Below are positions 16,860 to 26,400 of a stretch of 64,000 bases of DNA, piece after piece. The DNA comes from Psychrobacillus antarcticus (GTDB lineage: Bacteria > Bacillota > Bacilli > Bacillales_A > Planococcaceae): the NCBI RefSeq assembly GCF_029533155.1, contig NZ_JAIZDB010000001.1, forward strand, positions 124,001 through 188,000, given 5' to 3'. The notes under the pieces were generated by a model, which had not been told where the DNA came from, made no database searches, and saw only the letters and a program-made list of their open reading frames with translations. Positions within the stretch are counted from its first letter, which is position 1. The number at the start of each line of letters is the position of its first letter. The position numbers were made by a program, and so were the translations under genes.

Positions 16860-17621
16860 ATGAATATAAAAATGTATGTAAACAACGAAAAGATCATAGC
16901 AGGGATGACAATGAAGGATAGAGAGGAATTAGAACAGGGAAATATGGCTCTTCATGTATGTCTAAATACAGACCACGTTATAGAAAACCGTAAAAAATTA
17001 GCAACTTCTCTAGCTTGTGAGATCGATAATTTCGTTTGTACTAATCAAACTCATAGTGCTCATTTTCATCGGGTAACCCTTGCGGATAAAGGACATGGTG
17101 CCATGTCGAAGAATACTGCTATAGCCGATACCGATGCCTTGTATACTTTTGAGCCAAATATTGTTCTATCTAGCTTTACCGCAGATTGTGTTCCTGTTAT
17201 CTTTTACAATACTGTAAACGGTCTTATTGGTGTCATTCATTCGGGTTGGCAAGGGACAATTAAGGAGGTTGCCCCTAAGTTGTTCAAGCATTTAATAGAG
17301 GTAGAAAACTGTAATCCAAGTGACCTCCATGTTCAAATAGGAGCTGCAATAAGCCAAGAAAAATTCGAAGTCGATGCGGATGTATATGGAAAATTTCACG
17401 ACTTGGGCTATGCTAATGATTTTATGTATTATAAGGAATCCACGAACAAATATCATATTGATAATCAGTTGACTGTGAAAAAACAATGCGAGCTCGCTGG
17501 GATCCCTTTGGACCAAATTTCAATTGATCCTACCTGCACATTTATGAGCCCGGATGGTTTCTCTTATCGTGAAGATAAACAAGCAGGACGGCATTTAAGC
17601 TTTATTATGAGAAAAGAGTAA
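16860..17621 (+). CDS. PgeF/YfiH family (multicopper-oxidase-like) protein, laccase domain
   Basis: 253 residues. Signature residues of the YfiH/PgeF family are present: TNQTHS (His), DTDAL, TADCVPV with the catalytic Cys, HSGWQGT with the second His, and the C-terminal CTF. Family members have been described as peptidoglycan editing factors (removing misplaced L-Ser) and as purine nucleoside phosphorylases. It is shorter at the N-terminus than the usual 270 residues but has all active-site positions. Start ATG 16860 has AGGTGAT upstream; the GTG at 16842 does not. Stands alone. Confidence 0.85.
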   Translation: MNIKMYVNNEKIIAGMTMKDREELEQGNMALHVCLNTDHVIENRKKLATSLACEIDNFVCTNQTHSAHFHRVTLADKGHGAMSKNTAIADTDALYTFEPNIVLSSFTADCVPVIFYNTVNGLIGVIHSGWQGTIKEVAPKLFKHLIEVENCNPSDLHVQIGAAISQEKFEVDADVYGKFHDLGYANDFMYYKESTNKYHIDNQLTVKKQCELAGIPLDQISIDPTCTFMSPDGFSYREDKQAGRHLSFIMRKE

Positions 17622-17632
17622 TCATTAAGAAA

Positions 17633-17957
17633 AGCGCAAGGTCCTTTTATGATCAAAACCAGTTTCTATCGTTTTCAGGGAGCTTTGGACAGACTTGTCG
17701 CTATATTTATTACCAACTGATTTTCGAGATGCTGGTCGTGACTCACGTCACAACCAGCATCTCTCTTTTCGGTAATTTTATGGCGATTGTCTGTCCGTCC
17801 CGCTTCTACAACTTTAGGAACTAGGTTAGTACAACTTCTGGGAAGAAGGGAAGAAACTCTTTCCTTCACATAAAAGAAGCGCTCGAAGATACAATTTCGA
17901 TCGCACCTCTCCTTCTTTATTAGGTAAGCACTTACTATTTCTCTGTATTTCCACTTC
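17633..17957. repeat. Fold-back intergenic repeat, family 2, copy 1
   Basis: Nested palindrome centred near 17743: TGCTGGTCGTGACTCACGTCACAACCAGCA at 17730-17759, flanked by GGACAGAC / GTCTGTCC and TTTATTACC / GGTAATTT. The left flank contains GTTTCTATCGTTTTC and the right tail CTTCTTTATTAGGTAAGCAC. A second copy with the same order of parts is at 51182-51606. No credible protein is encoded. Confidence 0.8.
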
Positions 17958-18230
17958 TATAAAATTTAATCTACTTCCGGAATTGCTAGTGATTGGTAGA
18001 TAATTGACATTAAAATTCTATGAACACTAGTTGCATGGCTATATTAAGTCCACTTTTATCGTGTAAAAAATGCACAAAATTCATTTAGAATTAAAAAAGT
18101 ACTAGTATCCCTAATTCAACAGCGATTACAGGGGGCTTTTATCCCTACATTAACTGAAACTATTTCTATCATCTTAGCGATAGGCTGTGCTAAATCTTAT
18201 TCTTCGGTACTACTCACTTAATTGATTGTA

Positions 18231-18342
18231 GTGGAAGGCGGCGACTCCAGCGGGAAAAGCGTTAGGTGAAGACCCCACAGCGAAGCGAGGAGGCTGAGGG
18301 AACGCCCGCGGAAAGCGTCCGCCTGAAACGGAAATCAGCAGT
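18231..18342. repeat. GC-rich intergenic repeat, family 3, copy 1
   Basis: About 110 bp running from GGAAGGCGGCGACTCC through GAAGCGAGGAGGCTGAGG and CCGCGGAAAGCGTCCGCC to GAAACGGAAATCAGCAG. Elements like this are abundant between genes in many Bacillaceae. A shorter, decayed copy is at 35881-35932. Confidence 0.7.
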
Positions 18343-18421
18343 ATTATTGGATAGAACTTATTCTTCAAAATACCTGGAACGTTGGGTTCATGGCACAAAA
18401 ATTTAAATACTTTCTTTGAAC

Positions 18422-18449
18422 AAAAGCACATCGAAGTTGATGTGCTTTT
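18422..18449 (+). terminator. Orphan terminator-like hairpin
   Basis: AAAAGCACATC-6 nt-GATGTGCTTTT, a perfect 11-bp stem ending in T residues. No gene lies directly upstream, so it is probably left over from a lost gene or shields the endopeptidase gene from read-through. Confidence 0.5.
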
Positions 18450-18535
18450 ACTTATTCTCGTTCCCTGCCTCACTATTTTAGGATTAGTTTCATATACTTC
18501 TATGATCGACCTTTTCAAGGAATGGAGGGAGCGAC

Positions 18536-19726
18536 ATGGATGTATACGTTAGATCCGGTGATTCACTTTGGTATTATAGCCAATTATTCAGGATTCCTTT
18601 TAAACTTATCATTGATTCTAACCGGAATATTAATCCCGAAATACTCTCGGTAGGTGTGCGTATTCAAATTCCAGGATATATAAGTACCCAGTATCAAATT
18701 AAGCCTGGAGACTCCTTATGGTCCATTGCTAGTAGCAGAAACCTTCCACTCGATACACTTCTGCTTGTTAATCCTGCACTTAACCCAATGCGCCTACAAA
18801 TCGGACAGACAATTAACGTTCCCGTAAGAGTAAATTGGAGAATTGTGAATGGAAAACAAAATTATGATTTCAGTACGATGATGAATGATATAAGGCAATT
18901 ACAAACTGTTTATCCATTCTTACTAATATCTTCTATCGGTAATTCAGTTGAAAACCGACAAATACCTGAAATTTTAGTAGGTAGTGGGGAAGAAAGGGTT
19001 CATTATAATGCTTCCTTTCATGCGAATGAATGGATTACGACACCTATCTTATTAACATTTTTAAATGATTACGCATTGTCCTTAACTAACCAAACTCCTA
19101 TTCGTGGACTCGATACATTCCCTTTGTATTTACAAACCTCCTTATCCATAGTTCCAATGGTTAATCCTGATGGCGTCGATCTTGTAATAAATGGGCTTCC
19201 TGATGAAAGCCCTTGGAGAAGTAGAGTAATTGAATGGAATAATGGCAGCTCTGATTTTTCCGGATGGAAAGCAAATATCCGAGGCGTGGATTTGAATGAT
19301 CAGTTTCCTGCTGAGTGGGATTTAGAACAAGCACGAAATCCCAAATCACCTGGTCCGAGAGATTATGGAGGAGAAAGCCCATTATCGGAGCCAGAAGCAA
19401 TTGCAATGGCAGATTTGACAAGGAGTCGTGATTTTGCAAGAGTACTAGCATTTCACACACAAGGAGAAGTTATCTACTGGGGATTTGAAAACCTCGAACC
19501 ACCAGAGTCCGAAGCAATGGTTGCTGAGTTTAGTAGAGTCAGTGGTTACGAACCTGTACAAACGATTGATAGCTACGCTGGCTATAAAGACTGGTTTATC
19601 CAAGACTGGCGCAGACCAGGCTTTACTGTCGAGCTCGGTACAGGAACAAATCCACTGCCACTTTCCCAATTTGATGAAATCTATGAAGAGGCATTGGGAA
19701 TATTTTTAGCAGGACTGTATGTATAA
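18536..19726 (+). CDS. LysM-M14 gamma-D-glutamyl-meso-diaminopimelate peptidase (endopeptidase I type)
   Basis: 396 residues. Two LysM repeats (2-47 and 52-97) bind peptidoglycan, then an M14 carboxypeptidase-fold domain from 105. Zinc ligands His162 and Glu165 (FHANEW) and His307 (AFHTQGE), catalytic Glu366 (FTVELGTG), and substrate Asn/Arg-type residues in VPMVNPDGV. Domain order and length match the endopeptidase I known from Lysinibacillus sphaericus, which cuts the gamma-D-Glu-mDAP bond of spore cortex or wall peptides. No signal peptide, as in that enzyme. RBS GGAGGGA lies 6 nt before the ATG. Confidence 0.92.
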   Translation: MDVYVRSGDSLWYYSQLFRIPFKLIIDSNRNINPEILSVGVRIQIPGYISTQYQIKPGDSLWSIASSRNLPLDTLLLVNPALNPMRLQIGQTINVPVRVNWRIVNGKQNYDFSTMMNDIRQLQTVYPFLLISSIGNSVENRQIPEILVGSGEERVHYNASFHANEWITTPILLTFLNDYALSLTNQTPIRGLDTFPLYLQTSLSIVPMVNPDGVDLVINGLPDESPWRSRVIEWNNGSSDFSGWKANIRGVDLNDQFPAEWDLEQARNPKSPGPRDYGGESPLSEPEAIAMADLTRSRDFARVLAFHTQGEVIYWGFENLEPPESEAMVAEFSRVSGYEPVQTIDSYAGYKDWFIQDWRRPGFTVELGTGTNPLPLSQFDEIYEEALGIFLAGLYV

Positions 19727-19737
19727 AAGTTCAAATT

Positions 19738-19786
19738 GCTGGAAAAGGAGGTTTTTAATAACCTTACTTTTTCCGGCTTTTTTTTG
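19738..19786 (+). terminator. Terminator of the endopeptidase gene
   Basis: GCTGGAAAAG pairs with CTTTTTCCGGC, inner GGTT/AACC, then a run of T. Confidence 0.75.
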
Positions 19787-19801
19787 TTTTTTTAACTTAA
19801 A

Positions 19802-20626
19802 CTATAGACTCTGCTTCCCAAACACTAAAGATATTAACCAGATACAGAAAACTAGTCCCACAAAACCGAGTTCTAGAAAGTGTATTTTTAAGACCTTTTC
19901 ATAACTCTGTTTTGCTTGTCGAACTCCCAAAAAGTCCACGTGATGGATAATATAGACAAACCCACATAAAAACAAAAGTCCAGCTAAGCAATATACTCCT
20001 CCTTCTAAAGTCATTACATTCATACCACCACTTATTTCGGCAAATGTATAGCCTAGGCCCTTTGTTAATAAATAGGAGGAGATTATTATGATAAATAGAA
20101 GAAAGGACAAGCTAAAAAAATGTTTTCTATAATCAATTAAACTCATAAGCTTTCGAATTCTAGCAGTTTCTGGTTTTAACTCTTCCTCATCTTCCATTTC
20201 CATATCATCATGATACATTGCATAGAGAAAAGCCACTACAACCATTCCACAGAATAGAATTGGTAATAGTAAACGGACAGCTAGTCCAAAATCGAAAATA
20301 GAAATAATTACTAAAATAATAAAGAGACCAACTACTAACCTCCCGCCCAATTTATCTCTTTCATCCCATATTCTACGAATATACACTCGATTATCTTTCT
20401 TATCTTCGCGATCCTTCTGGATTTCTATACTTAGAGGCTTATTAAATTTGAATAAGAAGTAAGAGATAAGGACCAAACACACTCCTAAAACTAAGTAAAC
20501 AAATGCCTCTCTTGGATAAGAAACAATCGAATTATGTGACTCCACTATCCAAAGTCCGTCTATTACTATACAGAATAGACCAATGACGAATATATATGGA
20601 GCAGCTTTACTAATAATATTCCCCAC
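19802..20626 (-). CDS. Six-segment membrane protein of unknown function
   Basis: 274 residues. Hydrophobic segments at about 9-28, 40-60, 97-115, 120-138, 170-190, 210-228 and 248-268. Charged cytoplasmic stretches lie at 65-92 (KDREDKKDNR) and 140-165 (HDDMEMEDEEELK). No motif recognised. Single gene convergent with the endopeptidase gene; AGGAGTGGG lies before the ATG at 20626. Confidence 0.75.
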   Translation of the reverse strand: MGNIISKAAPYIFVIGLFCIVIDGLWIVESHNSIVSYPREAFVYLVLGVCLVLISYFLFKFNKPLSIEIQKDREDKKDNRVYIRRIWDERDKLGGRLVVGLFIILVIISIFDFGLAVRLLLPILFCGMVVVAFLYAMYHDDMEMEDEEELKPETARIRKLMSLIDYRKHFFSLSFLLFIIIISSYLLTKGLGYTFAEISGGMNVMTLEGGVYCLAGLLFLCGFVYIIHHVDFLGVRQAKQSYEKVLKIHFLELGFVGLVFCIWLISLVFGKQSL

Positions 20627-20876
20627 TCCTTTTTAGTAACTCAATTTCTTCTATCTCTTATTCTAATTCGATACTCAATCTAAAAGTCCACTTACTATGT
20701 AAACTAATAAAACAACCTACTATTAGTCATCTACTATTTAGAAGGACATATTAGTTTGCCGAATCCCCTCCAAACTGACCACTACACTTTTCGTTAAATT
20801 GATACTTTTAAAAATACCAATTCCTTGTTAATGTAATTATACTCTTAATAGTAATTTGAAAAGGAAGGTATTAACT

Positions 20877-21410
20877 ATGCAAAAAACAACAGGCTACTCC
20901 CAGGTACGTACTTTTGATTTAATTATTACATCTATGTTAATTGCACTTGTCTTCGTTGCTACAGTTTTATTAAACATTAAATTACCTATTACAGCAAATG
21001 GTGGTTTGGTTCATCTTGGAACTGCCGTACTCTTTATCTCTTCTATTTTATTTGGACCTAAAAAAGGTGCGATTGCTGGTGCAGTTGGAATGGGATTATT
21101 TGACTTAGTAGGTCCTTGGATTTTATGGACACCAATTACATTAGTAGCACGCGGCTTGCAGGGATATATCGTAGGTAAAATTGCTTGGTCGAAGGGGCGC
21201 AACGGCAGTAGTTTAGCACTCAATTTAATTGCAACGATTGTGTCGATTCCCTTTATGCTAGGTATCTATTATCTGGGAGAAGCTATCATATTTAAAAGTT
21301 GGATTATACCAGCAGCCTCTATTCCTGGAAACATCGTACAAAATGTTGTAGGACTCTGTATTGCCATTCCAGTTTGTGTTGTATTGAAAAAAATTCCGTA
21401 TTTTAAATAA
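20877..21410 (+). CDS. ECF transporter S component
   Basis: 177 residues, five to six membrane segments, with the pattern of ECF S-components of the PF07155 type (TANGGLVHLGTAVLFISS, FGPKKGAIAGAVGMGLFDL, LVARGLQGYIVGKIA). Such proteins capture a vitamin or similar compound and dock to shared EcfA/EcfA'/EcfT, which are not in the window. The substrate is unknown. The open frame begins at a TTG at 20856, but AAGGAAGG lies between that and ATG 20877, which fixes the start. The 250 bp upstream show no riboswitch I can recognise. Confidence 0.82.
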   Translation: MQKTTGYSQVRTFDLIITSMLIALVFVATVLLNIKLPITANGGLVHLGTAVLFISSILFGPKKGAIAGAVGMGLFDLVGPWILWTPITLVARGLQGYIVGKIAWSKGRNGSSLALNLIATIVSIPFMLGIYYLGEAIIFKSWIIPAASIPGNIVQNVVGLCIAIPVCVVLKKIPYFK

Positions 21411-21466
21411 GAAGTGAATAAGAAAAATGCAAGGTACCAAGCATTCTTCTATATTAATTTACTTGT

Positions 21467-21502
21467 AAAGAGGGACTGAAGAGATTATTCCCTTCGTCCC
21501 TC
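21467..21502 (+). terminator. Possible terminator after the ECF gene
   Basis: GAGGGAC pairs with GTCCCTC around a long imperfect stem; no good T run, so a weak call. Confidence 0.35.
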
Positions 21503-21583
21503 CATCCCAATATTTAGATCAATACTACCAACATGTTACCTAAATGTTTCGACAATATTTAGCATTAATGAAGTTAACTAATA

Positions 21584-21808
21584 CTATTTTTTATCTTCTC
21601 TTTTAGATTTGAACGTTTTACAGCATGTATCCGCAGAATGACTTGCTTCTTCAGAAATAGAGCGGTAATCAAATTCAGAAGCGAACTCTGTATTATTGTG
21701 GTTAGCATGGTAGTCCATGTCTATTTCAATTTTCTCGGCTCCACAAACATTTTCTTTTGCATGGAAAATACAATTGGATACAGCACATTTCACTTCTACA
21801 TTTGGCAT
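21584..21808 (-). CDS. DUF1540 domain protein
   Basis: 74 residues. The N-terminal VKCAVSNCIFHAKENVCGA is the DUF1540 pattern of paired Cys (C-x4-C...C), probably a small metal site. A second Cys pair (DTCCKTF) near the end is also usual. Function unknown; relatives are common in spore formers. GAGGAGG lies 5 nt before ATG 21808, which rules out the longer frame from 21823. Confidence 0.85.
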   Translation of the reverse strand: MPNVEVKCAVSNCIFHAKENVCGAEKIEIDMDYHANHNNTEFASEFDYRSISEEASHSADTCCKTFKSKREDKK

Positions 21809-21931
21809 AACTGACCTCCTCATTGAAATGTTTTAAGAAATACATACATGTACTCCTCATAAAGTATCTTGTCCAATTCAACGATTTTAATTTATATGAG
21901 AATTTTCTTTTTAAAGTTCTAGGAATCAAAA

Positions 21932-21970
21932 AAGAATCTTTGATCTATCAATAGACAGATCAAAGATTCT
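21932..21970 (-). terminator. Terminator of mqo
   Basis: AGAATCTTTGATCT and AGATCAAAGATTCT form a 14-bp stem. On the minus strand it is followed by TTTTTT. Confidence 0.85.
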
Positions 21971-21983
21971 ACATTTTAAAAAA

Positions 21984-23492
21984 TTAATTATATACTTTCT
22001 CTTTCTTGCTTTGAAGAAGTGTCTTTGAAGTTATAGCATGAACTTCTTGTAAAAGCTCAGGATTCTCCATTAACGACGTACCATAAGATGGAATCATTTC
22101 TTTAATCTTTGGATCCCACTCATCTATATGTTGCGGGAAACATCTATAAAGTATCTCAATCATGGCATGTACAGCGGTCGAAGCACCTGGAGATGCACCT
22201 AATAATGCTGCGATAGAACCGTCCTCTGCTGTAACGATCTCTGTACCAAATTGAAGAGTCCCTTTACCACCAGTTTCTGTATCTTTTATAACTTGTACAC
22301 GTTGACCAGCAACTACTGTATCCCAATCTTCGAGTTTAGCATTCGGGATAAATTCACGTAATTCTTCAATACGTTTTTCTTTTGATAACAGAACTTGCTG
22401 TATCAAGTATTTAGTTAAAGATAATTCTTTAGCTCCTGCTGCCAACATAGTTGTTAAGTTATCTGGTTTCACAGAAGTTACTAAATCCATCATTGATCCA
22501 GTTTTTAAAAACTTCGGTGAGAAACCTGCAAATGGTCCAAATAGCAACGATTTTTTATTCTCAATAAATCGAGTATCAAGATGTGGTACAGACATTGGTG
22601 GAGCACCAACTTTAGCTTTTCCGTATACTTTTGCATGATGTTGCTCTATAACTTCTGGCTTGTTACATACTAAAAACAATCCACTTACTGGGAATCCTCC
22701 AATATGTTTTCCTTCAGGAATTCCAGATTTTTGTAGTAAATGAAGGCTTCCACCTCCACCCCCAACGAATACGAATTTTGCATTATGGAATTCAATTTTA
22801 CCTTCCACTTCATTCTTCACTTTTACTTCCCACTTACCATCAGTTGTACGTTTGAGATTTTCCACACTATGATTATAGTTAATATCAACGTTTTGATTTT
22901 TTAGATGGTCAAGCATCATACGTGTTAAAGCTCCGAAGTTAACATCTGTTCCGGAGTCGATTTTTGTAGCTGCAATTGCTTCTGTTGCAGGACGATCTTC
23001 CATAATAAGCGGAATCCATTCTTTCAGTTTATCTGGATTATCCGAAAACTCCATTCCTTGGAATAGAGGATTATTTGACATTGCTTCGAAACGTTTCTTT
23101 AAAAATGCTACATTTTCTTCTCCTTGTACCATACTCATATGAGGTAATGGCATGATAAAATCTTCTGGATTATTTAGTAGCTTGCTGTTTACAAGGTATG
23201 CCCAAAACTGCATGGAAAGTTGGAACTGTTCATTAATGTTAATTGCTTTTGTAATATTTATAGAACCATCTGGATTTTCTGAAGTATAATTTAGCTCACA
23301 CAGTGCAGCGTGTCCTGTCCCTGCGTTATTCCATTCGTTAGAGCTTTCTTCGCCAGCTTTATCTAGTTTTTCAAATACTTTAACTTTCCACTCTGGTTTT
23401 AATTGCTTCAATAATGTTCCTAAAGTAGCACTCATAATTCCGGCACCTATTAAGATAACTTCTGTTTCTATTTCAGTTTCTCTCTTGTTCAT
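21984..23492 (-). CDS. mqo: Malate:quinone oxidoreductase
   Basis: 502 residues. Peripheral-membrane FAD enzyme oxidising malate to oxaloacetate with electrons passed to quinone, bypassing NAD malate dehydrogenase. Seen: dinucleotide motif [12 protein letters not shown] at 14-25, family signature [16 protein letters not shown] near 57, [17 protein letters not shown] near 245, and [13 protein letters not shown] near 447. Full length for the family. Single gene; its start is preceded by GGAAGG. Confidence 0.95.
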   Translation of the reverse strand: MNKRETEIETEVILIGAGIMSATLGTLLKQLKPEWKVKVFEKLDKAGEESSNEWNNAGTGHAALCELNYTSENPDGSINITKAININEQFQLSMQFWAYLVNSKLLNNPEDFIMPLPHMSMVQGEENVAFLKKRFEAMSNNPLFQGMEFSDNPDKLKEWIPLIMEDRPATEAIAATKIDSGTDVNFGALTRMMLDHLKNQNVDINYNHSVENLKRTTDGKWEVKVKNEVEGKIEFHNAKFVFVGGGGGSLHLLQKSGIPEGKHIGGFPVSGLFLVCNKPEVIEQHHAKVYGKAKVGAPPMSVPHLDTRFIENKKSLLFGPFAGFSPKFLKTGSMMDLVTSVKPDNLTTMLAAGAKELSLTKYLIQQVLLSKEKRIEELREFIPNAKLEDWDTVVAGQRVQVIKDTETGGKGTLQFGTEIVTAEDGSIAALLGASPGASTAVHAMIEILYRCFPQHIDEWDPKIKEMIPSYGTSLMENPELLQEVHAITSKTLLQSKKEKVYN

Positions 23493-23697
23493 ATAAACCT
23501 TCCTTACTCCGTATTTGTTTAAAGGATGTACACTACTTAGGCATAACTTTATGTCAAGTTAAATTACAGAAATACACCTTTTCTATTCTAATATAACCAT
23601 ATCATAAATTACAATTATTTATTGATAAACATCTTCTATTATCTGTTAATTATAAGCTATTTCAAAGTTATTTAAAAGCTAGTAAAAATGGAGAAAA

Positions 23698-24117
23698 TCA
23701 TGGAGCACTAGTTAATTTTCCGTAAATTTCCACTAATTGTTTCCCTTCCTCCTCTGTTAACTTTTCAAATAGATTCCTACGTAGTGATTGACCTTCTTGG
23801 TTTGCTCTATATAGCATATCAATGCCTTTATCTGTAATTTGTATGTAGATGATTCGACGGTCAGATTCATCTGTTAGTCTAACCGCTAAGTTTTTTAGGA
23901 CTAGTTTTTCTGATAAATGGGTTAAAGTTGCAGGAGTCAGCCCTAAAACCCTAGCAATATCGGAAGGACGACTTTTTCCATTTCCCTTTAAACGACCAAG
24001 AACAAGTATATGAGATATCCCAAGTTCTTCATTGAATGTTTTATTCCATTGTATAATTTGGTTATTTGTAAATTTATCCATATTATGAATCAATTCGAAA
24101 ATCGTTTGATTTTCCAT
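23698..24117 (-). CDS. MarR family transcriptional regulator
   Basis: 139 residues, the usual MarR size. Winged helix: RPSDIARVLGLTPATLTHLSEKL (recognition helix near 60-75), then the wing with DESDRRIIYIQITDKG. GAGGAA lies 8 nt before ATG 24117. A longer frame from 24159 would start inside a terminator hairpin and is rejected. Ligand and targets are unknown; the SDR genes upstream are possible targets. Confidence 0.88.
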   Translation of the reverse strand: MENQTIFELIHNMDKFTNNQIIQWNKTFNEELGISHILVLGRLKGNGKSRPSDIARVLGLTPATLTHLSEKLVLKNLAVRLTDESDRRIIYIQITDKGIDMLYRANQEGQSLRRNLFEKLTEEEGKQLVEIYGKLTSAP

Positions 24118-24140
24118 AAAAAAATTCCTCGCTTTCGATA

Positions 24141-24170
24141 AATAAAAGCCCCTAATCAAAATTAGGGGCT
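24141..24170 (-). terminator. Terminator before marR
   Basis: AGCCCCTAAT-4 nt-ATTAGGGGCT, perfect, followed on the minus strand by TTTTATTT. It would have ended the gene whose last codons survive at 24187-24240. Confidence 0.85.
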
Positions 24171-24186
24171 CACTTTAGCATACACA

Positions 24187-24240
24187 CTATTGAGCTGAGA
24201 ATCCACCATCAATTACTAGCTCAGCGCCTGTGATGTAGAC
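24187..24240 (-). pseudogene. C-terminal relic of a second short-chain dehydrogenase
   Basis: The minus strand reads VYITGAELVIDGGFSAQ followed by TAG. This is the C-terminal cofactor-loop signature of SDR enzymes (TG-x-x-hhhDGG). Nothing upstream in that frame continues an SDR. It differs from the end of the intact SDR at 24381 (TGQTIQVEGGHYIA), so it is the tail of another, deleted gene with its own terminator still in place. Confidence 0.7.
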
Positions 24241-24380
24241 ATTAATTAATATATAAGTTAACTAATCAATTCCAAAAGCTCTCATGCTCTAATTTCTTTT
24301 TGCCTCTAAAAGCAATAAGTACACATACTATATTAATAACTAGCACTTTCTAGTTATATCAAGCTCGCAGAAAGCTATTT

Positions 24381-25187
24381 TTAGTTTTGCGCATTTTTCA
24401 TAAATTCATTAAAATCAGAAATACTTGGATTTGCAATATAATGTCCGCCTTCTACCTGGATTGTCTGTCCAGTAATAAACTTAGATTCATCAGAAGCGAG
24501 AAATAAAACTGTATATCCAATATCATCAGGTTCACCATGGTATGGCAACATATTATATTTGGCAAATATGTCTAATACTTCAGGTGACATATTATTCCTA
24601 GCAGCGGGAGTCAAGATTAACCCAGGTGCAACAGCATTGCAACGAATCTTATCCTTGCCGTATTGGGTAGCGATATATTTTGTAAGATTTACTACAGCAG
24701 CTTTCGATGCTCCATACGCAGCACGAATAGAATCACCAGTAAATCCAGCCATGGATGCTGTATTTATAATCGACCCACTACCAGCCTCAATCATATGTGG
24801 TATAGCAAATTTACTACCTATTAGTACACTTTTTAAGTTTACATTCATAAGTCGATCCCATTCATCAAGATCCATATTAACGACATCTAAATCTTTTTTA
24901 AGATTAGTCAAACCAACATTATTAAATAAAACCGTAATTTTACCAAAGTGCTTAACAGTGAACTCAACAGCATCCTTAATAGAATTTTCATCACCAGCAT
25001 CTAGGAATATACCGAAAGCATCTCCTCCATCGGCTTTAATATTCTCTGCCGCTTCTCGTGCACCGTCAGTATTAAAATCGGCAATAACTACTTTTGCACC
25101 TTCTTTTGCTAATAATATAGCCGCTGATAATCCAATTCCAGAAGCTCCTCCAGTTACTAGGGCTACCTTACCTTCTACTCTTCCCAT
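24381..25187 (-). CDS. Short-chain dehydrogenase/reductase
   Basis: 268 residues, classical SDR. Cofactor site TGGASGIG at 13-20, Asp37 in VIADFN (suggests NAD preference), NNVG near 90, catalytic Ser in NTASMAG, Tyr-x3-Lys in YGASKAA near 159-163, and TGQTIQVEGG near 245. The C-terminus is about 15 residues longer than usual. The substrate is unknown. The 363 bp upstream to the metQ gene carry no further gene. Confidence 0.88.
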   Translation of the reverse strand: MGRVEGKVALVTGGASGIGLSAAILLAKEGAKVVIADFNTDGAREAAENIKADGGDAFGIFLDAGDENSIKDAVEFTVKHFGKITVLFNNVGLTNLKKDLDVVNMDLDEWDRLMNVNLKSVLIGSKFAIPHMIEAGSGSIINTASMAGFTGDSIRAAYGASKAAVVNLTKYIATQYGKDKIRCNAVAPGLILTPAARNNMSPEVLDIFAKYNMLPYHGEPDDIGYTVLFLASDESKFITGQTIQVEGGHYIANPSISDFNEFMKNAQN

Positions 25188-25498
25188 TGTTTAAATACCC
25201 CTTTCTCAAATGACTAAATTGTATTAATGTAAACTATATTCACTTATATTTAGATGCCTAAATATTTGACTTCTAAATAATATCAGAAATTTTTTTTCAG
25301 TGCAAGGAATACATACTACATCGAGGGATTTAGAGATACTATTATTTTTTCTTTGTTGATATTCTGGTTTAGATATAGCAAGGGGTACACTTTTTACAAG
25401 TAAATACTCCAAAATTAGAACTAACTAGCTACGTTTTCCAACTGTAAACCATTTTTCATGATTCATGATGAGATAGGATGACGAGTTATCTATTTATT

Positions 25499-25536
25499 AA
25501 GGCTATTTAGGTTGTAAAAACAACTCAAATAGCCTT
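25499..25536 (-). terminator. Terminator of metNIQ
   Basis: AAGGCTATTT...AAATAGCCTT with inner GTTGT/ACAAC. A downstream T run is present on the plus side and a shorter one on the minus side, so it could work both ways. Confidence 0.75.
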
Positions 25537-25550
25537 TTCTTTTCATTATA

Positions 25551-26375
25551 TTAAAATGCTGGAATTGCCGTTTCATCATAGTTTTTCTCTAAAAACTCAC
25601 GTACTTCTGTACTTGTCATAGCTTCCGCTAGTTTTTTAATTGCTTCTGAATCCTTATTATCTTCTCGCGCAACTAAAGTAATAGCAAAGTCATTGTCGTC
25701 TCCTTCTGTAAGGAGTGCATCACTTTTGGGCGTCAAATTCAATGGTGCAGCATATGCTGGTGTCATTACTACTGCATCTGCATCATCGTACATTCTCGCT
25801 AGCATCAACAAATCTACTTCCTCAAACTTATAGTTTTTTGGATTTTCCAGTATGTCAGCTTTCGTATAGTAGGAACCTGTTTTTTCTTTTAAAGTGATGA
25901 CATTATGTTGGGCTAACAATGCCAGTGAACGATCTATATTTGAAACGTCATTTGCTATTGCAATAACTGCTTCTTCCGGTAATTCATCCATCGAATTATA
26001 TCCTTTAGAATATGTACCATAATTCGCAAAGTATATAGGAATAATTGGCACTAGGTTTGCACCGTTATTTCTATTGAATTCCTCCATATAGGGAACGTGT
26101 TGGAAGAAGTTCGCATCTACTTCTTTTGCTGCTAGTGCAGTGTTAGGCTGAACATTATCTCCTAAAACAACGATTTCAAGATTAATTGATTGCTCTGCTA
26201 ACTTAGGTTTAATAAGTTCAAGAATTTCTGTCATTGGAGGGATTAATGATGCTACTTTTAATGTTACTTCTTCATCATTTCCCTGCACTTTTTCGTTATC
26301 ATTCTTCTCTTTCTCTTGGCTACAACCAGCTAAAATTACCACTAACAATGTTATTAATAAAAGAATTTTTCTCAT
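25551..26375 (-). CDS. metQ: Methionine ABC transporter substrate-binding lipoprotein
   Basis: 274 residues, NlpA/MetQ family. Lipobox VILAGC (Cys18). Seen: KVASLIPPMTEILEL at about 42-56, DANFFQHVPYMEEFN near 98, and IAIANDVSNIDRSLALL near 142. It binds methionine (or a D-methionine/dipeptide variant) outside the membrane for MetNI. CAGGAGGAA precedes ATG 26375. Last gene of metN-metI-metQ. Confidence 0.88.
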   Translation of the reverse strand: MRKILLLITLLVVILAGCSQEKEKNDNEKVQGNDEEVTLKVASLIPPMTEILELIKPKLAEQSINLEIVVLGDNVQPNTALAAKEVDANFFQHVPYMEEFNRNNGANLVPIIPIYFANYGTYSKGYNSMDELPEEAVIAIANDVSNIDRSLALLAQHNVITLKEKTGSYYTKADILENPKNYKFEEVDLLMLARMYDDADAVVMTPAYAAPLNLTPKSDALLTEGDDNDFAITLVAREDNKDSEAIKKLAEAMTSTEVREFLEKNYDETAIPAF

Positions 26376-26400
26376 ATGTTCCTCCTGTTATCCCTGTTAT

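Noticed and set aside
17675-17869. A 64-codon minus-strand frame
   Set aside because: It is simply a reading of the family 2 palindrome and is not preserved in the second copy.
18210-18518. A 102-codon minus-strand frame
   Set aside because: It reads through the family 3 repeat and an orphan hairpin, with no start signal.
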